Assembly (NCBI GenBank): GCA_943914435.1
Contig: CALUBY010000042.1
Coordinates: forward strand, 1 to 6,869
Length of the DNA stretch: 6,869 bases
Source: an uncultured bacterium
GTDB lineage: Bacteria > Patescibacteriota > Minisyncoccia > Phycocordibacterales > Phycocordibacteraceae
Direction of reading: 5' to 3'
A program made the position numbers and the translations under genes. Positions within the stretch are counted from its first letter, which is position 1, and each line of letters opens with the position of its first letter. Below are positions 1 to 5,701 of this stretch, in pieces. The notes beneath the pieces were generated by a model. It saw only the letters and a program-made list of their open reading frames with translations, was not told the origin of the DNA and searched no databases.

Positions 1-21
1 CTATTTCTTAGCGCGCATGAG

Positions 22-84
22 TAGAAATTTTCGTAAGAAAAAATTCTTTTATGCGGGTCGACAATACCAGTCATAGAAATTTTC
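22..84. repeat. Pair of 11-bp direct repeats upstream of the lysine-rich gene
   Basis: The 11-mer TAGAAATTTTC occurs at 22-32 and again at 74-84, 52 bp apart (start to start), in the AT-rich stretch before the gene that starts at 93. Its core GAAATTTTC is nearly self-complementary. Between the copies lies a small hairpin-capable stretch (AAGAA at 35-39, TTCTT at 44-48). The repeats could be operator sites or curved AT-rich DNA. No good -35/-10 pair could be assigned for the gene: TCGACA at 58-63 resembles a -35 but has no matching -10 at normal spacing. The repeat is seen directly; any role is inference. Confidence 0.4.
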
Positions 85-92
85 CCAGACCT

Positions 93-275
93 ATGGCAGC
101 AAAGAAGAAGACCGTAAAGAAAGCAGCTAAGAAGACAGTGAAGAAGGCAGCACCAAAGAAGAAGGTTGCAAAGAAGACTGTAAAGAAAGCAGCTAAGAAG
201 ACGGCAAAGAAGACAGTGAAGAAGGCAGCGAAGAAGGCTCCTGCGAAGAAGCGAAAAGCCGCTAAGCGCAAGTAG
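93..275 (+). CDS. Histone H1-like lysine/alanine-rich repeat protein
   Basis: Predicted 60-residue protein with 29 lysines, 2 arginines and no acidic residue. It is built almost wholly from four-residue units of the type KK-T-V and KK-A-A, with single prolines near residues 21 and 50 and an arginine-containing tail. This composition matches bacterial proteins resembling the C-terminal tail of histone H1 (Hc1/AlgP-like low-complexity proteins), which bind DNA or RNA through charge. A nucleoid-associated or RNA-binding role is inferred. The start at ATG 93 (protein begins MAAKKK) is preferred over the in-frame ATG at 51, because the 14 extra residues do not fit the composition and neither start has a Shine-Dalgarno sequence. 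The gene stands alone, with a terminator 20 nt downstream. Low-complexity composition limits any homology claim; a basic tail encoded separately from a globular partner is also possible. Confidence 0.75.
   Translation: MAAKKKTVKKAAKKTVKKAAPKKKVAKKTVKKAAKKTAKKTVKKAAKKAPAKKRKAAKRK
114..229 (+). repeat. Imperfect DNA repeats inside the lysine-rich gene
   Basis: Two 23-nt blocks recur exactly: 114-136 equals 180-202 (offset 66 bp), and 129-151 equals 207-229 (offset 78 bp). Both offsets are multiples of the 6-bp and 3-bp coding units. Identity at the third codon position shows that the protein repeats came from DNA-level duplication, or are kept alike by recombination or slippage, rather than only by selection on protein sequence. 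Confidence 0.8.
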
Positions 276-294
276 TCTTTCGAGACTCTTTCAT

Positions 295-330
295 GAAAAC
301 GCCCCTTGCAAAAGGGGTGTTTTCGTTTCT
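295..330 (+). terminator. Hairpin terminator after the lysine-rich gene
   Basis: GAAAACGCCCCTT (295-307) pairs with AAGGGGTGTTTTC (312-324) around the loop GCAA, giving a 13-bp stem with one G-T wobble. The T-rich element lies partly in the 3' arm and continues as GTTTCT. The A/T-rich base on both sides means it could work in both directions. It separates the lysine-rich gene from secA. Confidence 0.75.
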
Positions 331-378
331 GGTCTTATGTGGGTGCAGAGACGCGGATACGTCGCATTTAGGCGGGAT

Positions 379-408
379 TTCAGGTATAGTGGCGTGTAAC
401 GTATACCT
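379..408 (+). promoter_or_regulatory. Probable secA promoter region with inverted repeat
   Basis: Two candidate -10 hexamers precede secA: TATAGT at 385-390 and TATACC at 402-407. The second pairs with a weak -35 (TTCAGG, 379-384) at 17-bp spacing. The first would give a leader of about 20 nt, the second an almost leaderless mRNA. AGGTATA (382-388) and TATACCT (402-408) form a 7-bp inverted repeat with a 13-bp spacer, overlapping both hexamers. It could be an operator or a 5' hairpin. No Shine-Dalgarno sequence lies before ATG 418; the stretch is TATATATAGT. Confidence 0.4.
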
Positions 409-417
409 ATATATAGT

Positions 418-2946
418 ATGGCTCATTTCCTCGGCAAAATCTTTAGTAAGAATCAATCACAGGGGTTTGTAAAGCTGGCGCAGCCTGTGGTGCTCGCTGC
501 AAACGCGCGTGCAGCAGAACTCGAGGCACTTACGGATGAAGAGCTTAAGGCGCGTATGCAGGCTCTGCGTAGCACTATAAAAGGTGTTCCTGAGTCGACT
601 GAGGATGTAGCGCACGTGTTTGCGCTTGTGCGTGAAGCAGCGAGACGAACACTGAACGAACGTCACTATGATGTTCAGCTTATTGGTGGGCTCGTCCTTG
701 GTCGCGGAAAGATTGCTGAGATGCGAACAGGAGAAGGTAAGACACTCGTTGCAACGCTTGCGGTAGCACTCTATGCGCTTGCAAACAAAGGAGTGCATGT
801 GGTGACGGTAAACGATTATCTCGCGCGACGTGACGCGGCATGGATGGGTCAGATATATGCAGCGCTTGGGTTCACGGTGGGTGTCGTTACTTCGCAGGGC
901 GCCTATGTCTATGATGCGTCTCATGTTGAGAGCTCGGAAGATGCAGAGCGCGATGTAGAGGGATCCTTTAGGGTTTTTTATGATTACTTGCGACCGGCTT
1001 CAAAGAAGGAAGCGTACGCGGCGGATATTACCTACGCCACCAACAACGAGCTCGGGTTCGATTATCTCCGTGACAACACGGCGTATGACGCCGAGCAGAT
1101 TGTGCAGCGTGGTCAGCATTACGCGATAGTTGATGAGATCGACTCCATTCTTATTGATGAGGCGCGTACTCCTCTTATTATTTCTGGTCCTGCCGCAGAT
1201 GCTGAGGGTCTCTATGAGCGCTTCGCCTCCATCGTGCGCGGACTTTCAGAAGGTGAGGACTATACGATTGATGAGAAGCAGCGTGCCGTTCAGATAACGG
1301 AAGAGGGTATGACCAAAGCAGAGAAGGCTCTCAACATTGAGAACCTGTATGCGGAGGGAGGTATGAAGTATGCGCATCATCTTGATACGGCAGTACGTGC
1401 AAAGGCACTGTTCCGCAAGGATAAGGAGTATGTGGTGAAGGATAACGAGATTGTTATCGTAGACGAGTTTACGGGTCGTTTGCAGCCAGGGCGCCGCTGG
1501 AGTGAGGGTCTGCATCAGGCGGTTGAGGCAAAGGAAGGAGTGCCTATCCAGAAGGAGACTCGAACCTATGCTTCGGTTACGTTCCAGAACTTCTTCCGTA
1601 TGTACGAACGAGTGGCAGGTATGACGGGTACCGGCCTCTCATCTGAGGAAGAGTTCTTTACCGTGTACGGTCTTGAGGTAGTGCAGGTACCAACACACCG
1701 ACCTATTCAGCGTAAAGACTACGACGACCTCATCTTCCAGAATCTACGAGGCAAGTACCGCGCCATTGCGAGTCATGTAAAAGATATTCACGCAAAGGGA
1801 CAGCCGGTACTTATCGGTACGGTATCTATCGAGGACAACGAGGTAGTAAGTCAGGCGCTTACGGATGCAGGCATTCCACATGAGGTACTGAACGCAAAGA
1901 ACCATGAGCGTGAAGGAGAAATCATTGCGCAGGCCGGACGAAAGGGCGGGGTAACGGTAGCCACAAACCTCGCGGGTCGTGGTGTCGATATTAAGCTTGG
2001 TGGAGCGGTGGCGACACCAGAAGAGCGCGACGAGGTTCGTGCCCTTGGAGGACTTGTGGTTATAGGTACTGAGCGCCATGAGGCCAGAAGAATTGATGAT
2101 CAGCTGCGTGGTCGCTCGGGTCGCCAGGGAGACCCTGGTGAGACGCGCTTCTATGTGTCGCTTGATGACAAGCTTATGCGCGTGTTTGCGTCTGACATGG
2201 TGAAGAACGTCATGGGCACCTTTAAGATTCCCGAGGATGAGCCTATCCAGAGTTCTCTTATTACGCGCTCTCTTGAGACCGCGCAGAAGAAGATTGAAGG
2301 GTTCAACTTCGATAGCCGTAAGCAGGTGCTTTCGTATGACGATGTATTGAGCACCCAGCGACTCTCGGTATACAAGGAGCGCATGACCGCACTCCTTGGT
2401 ACGGATGAAGACATAGACGCACTCGTCCGCGGTCTCCTTGCGGGTAACGCTGAAGCGCTTGCCGCATACGAAGCAAAGCAAGCGGAGTTTGGTGCCGCGA
2501 ACATGAGCGGGCTTATGCGTCGCTTGGTGCTTCAGGTGACGGATACCTTCTGGCTTGAACACCTTGAGACTATGGACTACCTTCGCCGGTCCGTATCACT
2601 TCGTGCGTATGGCCAGCGCGACCCGTTGATTGAGTATCGACGCGAAGGACTCGGACGATTTAAGGCGATGCAGGAAGGAGTTCGTCAGGCTATTGCCGAG
2701 GCTATTCCGCGGGTTCGTCCATCAGATGATTCTCGTATACGTGAGCAGGAGCAAAAGACACGTGCGAAGCTTGTTGCGGCGAGCGAAGGAAATGATTCTT
2801 CAGGAGAGCCTCCTGCACCCATTAAGAATGACCACTCGATTGGCCGCAATGACGAGGTGACGATACGTAAGGGAGACGAGACTCAGACGCTTAAGTTTAA
2901 GAAGGCAGAGCCACTTCTCGCTGAGGGGTGGGTGCTCGAGAAGTAA
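418..2946 (+). CDS. secA: Preprotein translocase ATPase SecA
   Basis: 842-residue motor that drives unfolded preproteins through SecYEG at the cytoplasmic membrane. Visible landmarks: Walker A GEGKT (105-109); NDYLARRDA (132-140); GFDYLRDN (213-220); Walker B DEID (239-242) followed by SILIDEARTPLIISG; DEFTGR (349-354); GMTGTG (401-406); VATNLAGRGVDI (514-525); QLRGRSGRQGDPG (562-574); YDDVL (640-644); scaffold motif FWLEHLETMDYLRR (711-724). All ATPase motifs look intact. Two departures from E. coli SecA (901 aa): about 29 extra residues in NBD1 (157-195), and a helical-wing region (645-710) roughly half the usual size. At the C-terminus GRND (809-812) is kept, but the cysteine zinc motif that normally follows is replaced by about 30 residues without cysteine, ending in GWVLEK. 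The start fits because MAHFLGKIF resembles other SecA N-termini. It is probably monocistronic, between two terminators. Confidence 0.97.
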   Translation: MAHFLGKIFSKNQSQGFVKLAQPVVLAANARAAELEALTDEELKARMQALRSTIKGVPESTEDVAHVFALVREAARRTLNERHYDVQLIGGLVLGRGKIAEMRTGEGKTLVATLAVALYALANKGVHVVTVNDYLARRDAAWMGQIYAALGFTVGVVTSQGAYVYDASHVESSEDAERDVEGSFRVFYDYLRPASKKEAYAADITYATNNELGFDYLRDNTAYDAEQIVQRGQHYAIVDEIDSILIDEARTPLIISGPAADAEGLYERFASIVRGLSEGEDYTIDEKQRAVQITEEGMTKAEKALNIENLYAEGGMKYAHHLDTAVRAKALFRKDKEYVVKDNEIVIVDEFTGRLQPGRRWSEGLHQAVEAKEGVPIQKETRTYASVTFQNFFRMYERVAGMTGTGLSSEEEFFTVYGLEVVQVPTHRPIQRKDYDDLIFQNLRGKYRAIASHVKDIHAKGQPVLIGTVSIEDNEVVSQALTDAGIPHEVLNAKNHEREGEIIAQAGRKGGVTVATNLAGRGVDIKLGGAVATPEERDEVRALGGLVVIGTERHEARRIDDQLRGRSGRQGDPGETRFYVSLDDKLMRVFASDMVKNVMGTFKIPEDEPIQSSLITRSLETAQKKIEGFNFDSRKQVLSYDDVLSTQRLSVYKERMTALLGTDEDIDALVRGLLAGNAEALAAYEAKQAEFGAANMSGLMRRLVLQVTDTFWLEHLETMDYLRRSVSLRAYGQRDPLIEYRREGLGRFKAMQEGVRQAIAEAIPRVRPSDDSRIREQEQKTRAKLVAASEGNDSSGEPPAPIKNDHSIGRNDEVTIRKGDETQTLKFKKAEPLLAEGWVLEK

Positions 2947-2962
2947 TTCGTCGAGCGAGAAG

Positions 2963-3002
2963 AAATGCACCGGCCGCCCCTCTGGGGCGGCCGGTGCATT
3001 TT
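2963..3002 (+). terminator. Strong perfect hairpin terminator after secA
   Basis: Arms 2963-2980 and 2984-3001 are perfect 18-bp reverse complements around the 3-nt loop TCT, with a GC-rich centre (CCGGCCGCCCC) and an A-run/T-run base. TTTTC closes the 3' side. It begins 16 nt after the secA stop and can act in either direction. A 3-nt loop on such a long stem makes it unusually stable. It fits a factor-independent terminator and mRNA 3'-end stabiliser. Confidence 0.85.
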
Positions 3003-3051
3003 CGTATGCAAGTGAACTACGCCTCTCTTATTAGTCAAAGTCAAATAAGCG

Positions 3052-3060
3052 TGCTATTAT
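3052..3060 (+). promoter_or_regulatory. Extended -10 promoter for obg
   Basis: TGCTATTAT is an extended -10 element (TGn then TATTAT at 3055-3060, five of six consensus bases). The ATG at 3069 lies 8 nt after the hexamer, so transcription would start within about 2 nt of the start codon. No convincing -35 is seen, which is tolerated for extended -10 promoters. The only Shine-Dalgarno-like sequence, AAGGG at 3061-3065, lies 3 nt from the ATG, which is too close for normal use. Confidence 0.55.
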
Positions 3061-3068
3061 AAGGGTAT

Positions 3069-4079
3069 ATGGCATTCGTCGACGAAATGCATGTGCACGC
3101 AGTAGCCGGACACGGAGGTCCGGGTGTTGTGCGATGGCTACACCTTAAAGGTCTCGATAAGGGAGGACCCGCAGGAGGTGACGGAGGGCGCGGGGGCGAC
3201 GTGGTGGTTGTTGCGGTGCGTGACCTCGCAGCTCTCGCAGCCTATCGCTATACAAAGCGCATTAAGGCAGAGAACGGAGGACCCGGCGAAGGAGTGGATC
3301 GTCACGGTGCTGACGGCGAGGACGTGGTGCTTAAGATCCCGGTAGGAAGCACGGTGAAAGTGTCCTCAACCGGTGAGGTGTTTGATCTCCTAAAGGAAGG
3401 AGAGCGTGTTGTCGTCCTTAAGGGGGGCCCTGGAGGCTTCGGTAATGCCCGGTACAAGGGTCCGACGAACCAGAACCCCATGCACTCTACTCCCGGCAAG
3501 AACGGGCAAACAGGAGATATTCACATCACTCTGAAGCTCATTGCAGACGCTGGTCTTATAGGATTCCCGAACGCGGGGAAGTCCTCTCTTTTGAATGAAC
3601 TGACCCGTGCTCGTTCAAGGGTGGGTGCCTATCCGTTTACAACGCTTGATCCTCATCTCGGGGACTTTTACGGGCGCATCTTGGCTGATATTCCTGGCCT
3701 CATCGAGGGTGCCTCGGAAGGACGGGGTCTTGGTTCTCGGTTCCTCAAGCACATAGAACGTACTAAATTCCTTGTACATCTCGTCTCGGTTGAGCAAGAA
3801 GACGTCGTTTCAGCATACCGTGCCATACGGGACGAGCTTAAGGCATTTGGTAATGGTCTTGATCAGAAGGAGGAGCTCGTCGTGCTCTCAAAGGTGGATT
3901 TGGTAACACCCGAGGAGGCGGAGGCAGCGCGTAAGGCTCTTGAGGGTGAAGTAGGAAAGCCGGTCCTTTCACTCACCATCGCTGACGATGAGTCCATAAA
4001 GGCGTTCTCAGACACTCTCAGCAAGGCCCTTGCGAAAGAAGAGGCAAAAGAGGGAGATATACCGGTGGTGGGGGACTAG
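3069..4079 (+). CDS. obg: GTPase Obg (ribosome assembly)
   Basis: 336-residue Obg/CgtA-family GTPase, which binds the 50S subunit and acts in late ribosome maturation and stress signalling. The first ~157 residues form the glycine-rich Obg fold (FVDEMHVHAVAGHGGPG, KGGPAGGDGGRGGDV, GGPGGFGN). The G domain follows: G1 GFPNAGKSS (165-173), G2 region TTLDPHLG (191-198), G3 DIPGLIEGA (207-215), G4 SKVD (274-277). G4 has Ser where the canonical motif is NKxD, and no clear SA[KL]-type G5 is obvious near SLTIAD (301-306). The protein ends soon after the G domain in a charged tail, with no OCT domain, so it is the short form. The stretch VVRWLHLKG replaces the usual VSFRREKY, a divergence I associate with Parcubacteria. 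The gene starts 67 nt after the secA terminator and is followed closely by gatB. Confidence 0.95.
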   Translation: MAFVDEMHVHAVAGHGGPGVVRWLHLKGLDKGGPAGGDGGRGGDVVVVAVRDLAALAAYRYTKRIKAENGGPGEGVDRHGADGEDVVLKIPVGSTVKVSSTGEVFDLLKEGERVVVLKGGPGGFGNARYKGPTNQNPMHSTPGKNGQTGDIHITLKLIADAGLIGFPNAGKSSLLNELTRARSRVGAYPFTTLDPHLGDFYGRILADIPGLIEGASEGRGLGSRFLKHIERTKFLVHLVSVEQEDVVSAYRAIRDELKAFGNGLDQKEELVVLSKVDLVTPEEAEAARKALEGEVGKPVLSLTIADDESIKAFSDTLSKALAKEEAKEGDIPVVGD

Positions 4080-4085
4080 CCTTAG

Positions 4086-4094
4086 TGGTAGCAT
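4086..4094 (+). promoter_or_regulatory. Possible internal extended -10 before gatB
   Basis: In the 21-nt gap between obg and gatB, TGG is followed by TAGCAT (4089-4094), four of six bases of TATAAT with a TG extension, ending 6 nt before ATG 4101. The gap has no Shine-Dalgarno sequence, so a leaderless gatB message from this site would explain how translation starts. Read-through from obg is equally likely. The hexamer is weak and could be chance. Confidence 0.3.
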
Positions 4095-4100
4095 TTACCT

Positions 4101-5528
4101 ATGAGCGCATACCGAGCAACCATAGGTCTTGAAATCCACGCAGAACTCGCAACCGCGACGAAGATGTTCTGTGCGTGCACCAATGACCCGGCCGCAGAGA
4201 CGCCGAACACAAACGTGTGCCCGGTGTGTATGGCGCATCCGGGAACCCTTCCGGTAATCAACAAAGAGGCAGTGCATCAGGTGCTGCGTGTGGGTACGGC
4301 ACTTGGTTCAAACCTCGCTGACTTTTCTGAGTTCGATCGCAAGAGTTATTTCTACCCGGACATTCCGAAGGGGTATCAGATTAGTCAGTACGAGCACCCG
4401 CTCGTTCAGGGTGGGTCTCTTAACGGTGTCGCTATTACTCGAGTGCATCTTGAGGAAGACACAGCGCGATCTTCGCATACCACAAGCGAAGGAGTTTCTC
4501 TCGTTGACTTCAATCGTGCTGGAGTGCCGCTCATGGAGCTCGTCACTGATCCGGTGATTCACGACGCGGAGACTGCCGGACAGTTCGCTCGCGAGCTTCA
4601 GCTCCTCCTTCGTACCCTCGGAGCGTCACATGCAAACCTTGAGAAAGGAGAGATGCGCGTTGAGGCAAATATTTCTGTAAGCAAGACTGACGAGTTTGGT
4701 ACAAAAGTTGAGGTGAAGAATTTGAACTCCTTCCGTTCAGTCGAACGTGCCATCGCGTTCGAGATCGAGCGACAGTCAACCCTCCTCGATGAGGGAGGTA
4801 CGGTCCTTCAGGAAACCCGCGGATGGGACGAGGGAGGGCAGCGCACCTTCTCGCAGCGCCTGAAGGAAGGAAGCGCCGACTATCGCTATTTCCCTGAACC
4901 CGACCTTCCAAAGCTTCTCATCTCTGAGGTCCCGGAATTCTCACGTGAAGCACTCACCGCATCAATGCCGGAACTCCCGTGGGAGCGACGAGCGCGGTAT
5001 GCGTCTCTTGGTCTTAAAGAAAGCGACGTCGCGTTTCTTGGATCTACTCGTGAGCGTGGTGAGTTCTTTGATGCAGTCATTGCGTCAGTAGAAGAAGATC
5101 GCGCGCTCCTTGCCGCGAGTGCTAACTATCTGATATCTGATGTTGCGGGGTGGTATGCAAAGAACAACAAAGAAGAATACGACGGACTGACTCCTTCTAC
5201 CTTTGTGTCGCTCATGCGTCTTGTCTCAAACGGTGACCTCTCATCAAGAGGTGCTAAGGATGTGCTCGCCGTCATGCTCGTAGAAGGCGGTGACCCTGAG
5301 AGTATCGCCAAGGAAGGGGGATTCATCCAGGTGAGTGACGAAGGAGCGCTTCGAGCAATTGTGCAGGGTGTACTCACCGAGCATGAAGGACCCGCGAGCG
5401 AGTTCCGTGCAGGCAAGGAAGCCTCCCTCCAGTTCCTCGTGGGCATGAGTATGAAGGCATCGAAGGGGTCAGGTAACCCTGCAAAGCTCAAGGAGCTTCT
5501 GCTCGAGGAACTCACCAAGGAAGGGTAA
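4101..5528 (+). CDS. gatB: Asp-tRNA(Asn)/Glu-tRNA(Gln) amidotransferase subunit B (GatB)
   Basis: 475 residues, the usual GatB length. In the GatCAB complex, GatB holds the misacylated tRNA and carries out its phosphorylation and amidation, using ammonia delivered from GatA, to make Gln-tRNA(Gln) and/or Asn-tRNA(Asn). Motifs in order: IGLEIHAEL (8-16); zinc-knuckle cysteines C24, C26, C40 and C43 (FCAC, CPVC); FDRKSYFYPDIPKGYQISQY (78-97); HLEEDTARSSH (116-126); VDFNRAGVPLMELVTDPV (135-152); VEVKNLNSFRSVERAI (203-218); QETRGWDEGG (237-246); SADYRYFPEPDLP (258-270). The C-terminal YqeY-like tRNA-binding domain spans about 325-473 and ends in the typical FLVGMSMKASKGSGNP (445-460). All parts look complete. 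gatA and gatC are not in the window. It is likely cotranscribed with obg, 21 nt upstream. Confidence 0.97.
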   Translation: MSAYRATIGLEIHAELATATKMFCACTNDPAAETPNTNVCPVCMAHPGTLPVINKEAVHQVLRVGTALGSNLADFSEFDRKSYFYPDIPKGYQISQYEHPLVQGGSLNGVAITRVHLEEDTARSSHTTSEGVSLVDFNRAGVPLMELVTDPVIHDAETAGQFARELQLLLRTLGASHANLEKGEMRVEANISVSKTDEFGTKVEVKNLNSFRSVERAIAFEIERQSTLLDEGGTVLQETRGWDEGGQRTFSQRLKEGSADYRYFPEPDLPKLLISEVPEFSREALTASMPELPWERRARYASLGLKESDVAFLGSTRERGEFFDAVIASVEEDRALLAASANYLISDVAGWYAKNNKEEYDGLTPSTFVSLMRLVSNGDLSSRGAKDVLAVMLVEGGDPESIAKEGGFIQVSDEGALRAIVQGVLTEHEGPASEFRAGKEASLQFLVGMSMKASKGSGNPAKLKELLLEELTKEG

Positions 5529-5556
5529 GACCGAGACTCCTCTTCCTCACGCGTAC

Positions 5557-5579
5557 GCCGGGATAACCTCCCGGCTTTT
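5557..5579 (+). terminator. Terminator after gatB
   Basis: GCCGGGA (5557-5563) pairs with TCCCGGC (5569-5575) around the loop TAACC and is followed directly by TTTTC. This is a compact rho-independent terminator 28 nt past the gatB stop. It closes the obg-gatB unit and isolates the HTH gene. Confidence 0.8.
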
Positions 5580-5617
5580 CTCGTGTACCTCTCGTGCTTC
5601 CTCGATGCTGACTGAGC

Positions 5618-5642
5618 AGAGTAGTGCGCTCATTTCTACTCT
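5618..5642. repeat. 7-bp inverted repeat upstream of the HTH gene
   Basis: AGAGTAG (5618-5624) and CTACTCT (5636-5642) are perfect reverse complements with an 11-bp spacer, giving a centre-to-centre distance of 18 bp. The pair lies about 50 bp upstream of the -10 hexamer, where an operator or activator site could sit. It has no T-run and is not a terminator. Its role is not known. Confidence 0.35.
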
Positions 5643-5654
5643 CCCCATACACGA

Positions 5655-5672
5655 TATTCGTACCTATTCGTA
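5655..5672. repeat. Two 8-bp direct repeats with 10-bp period at the HTH promoter
   Basis: TATTCGTA occurs at 5655-5662 and 5665-5672, one helical turn apart, so both copies face the same side of the DNA. The second copy overlaps the expected -35 position. This arrangement is typical of a site bound by a dimer or tandem regulator contacting RNA polymerase. Autoregulation by the HTH product is a possible but untested reading. Confidence 0.45.
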
Positions 5673-5695
5673 TCGAGGCGAGAAACCTATATAAT
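5667..5695 (+). promoter_or_regulatory. Promoter of the HTH gene with perfect TATAAT
   Basis: A consensus -10, TATAAT, lies at 5690-5695, with a weak -35 (TTCGTA, 5667-5672) at 17-bp spacing. ATG 5702 begins 6 nt after the hexamer, so transcription should start at or next to the A of the start codon, giving a leaderless mRNA. AAGG directly abuts the ATG and is too close to serve as a Shine-Dalgarno sequence. Confidence 0.65.
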
Positions 5696-5701
5696 CCAAG
5701 G

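Noticed and set aside
2..76. Open frame at the window edge ending at TAG 74-76 (contains MSRNFRKKKFFYAGRQ), possibly the tail of an upstream gene
   Set aside because: Only 24 codons, in AT-rich DNA carrying repeats; no family was recognised. A truncated gene end cannot be excluded but is not supported.
51..92. N-terminal extension of the lysine-rich protein from ATG 51
   Set aside because: The added residues (MRVDNTSHRNFPRP) do not match the repeat composition, and the start has no ribosome binding site. ATG 93 gives a typical MAAKKK start.
457..924. 155-codon minus-strand open frame opposite the SecA N-terminus
   Set aside because: It overlaps strongly conserved SecA coding sequence; its Cys/His/Arg-rich composition is typical of antisense translation and it contains no recognisable domain.
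1744..2562. 272-codon open frame on the minus strand opposite secA
   Set aside because: It lies wholly inside secA, its protein resembles nothing and is rich in His/Arg/Leu as expected from reversed codons, and it has no start signals. It is a codon-bias shadow.
5624..5701. 26-residue N-terminal extension of the HTH protein from GTG 5624
   Set aside because: It would run through the direct repeats and the consensus TATAAT promoter; the HTH proteins of this kind begin just before the ILIEGKRY segment.
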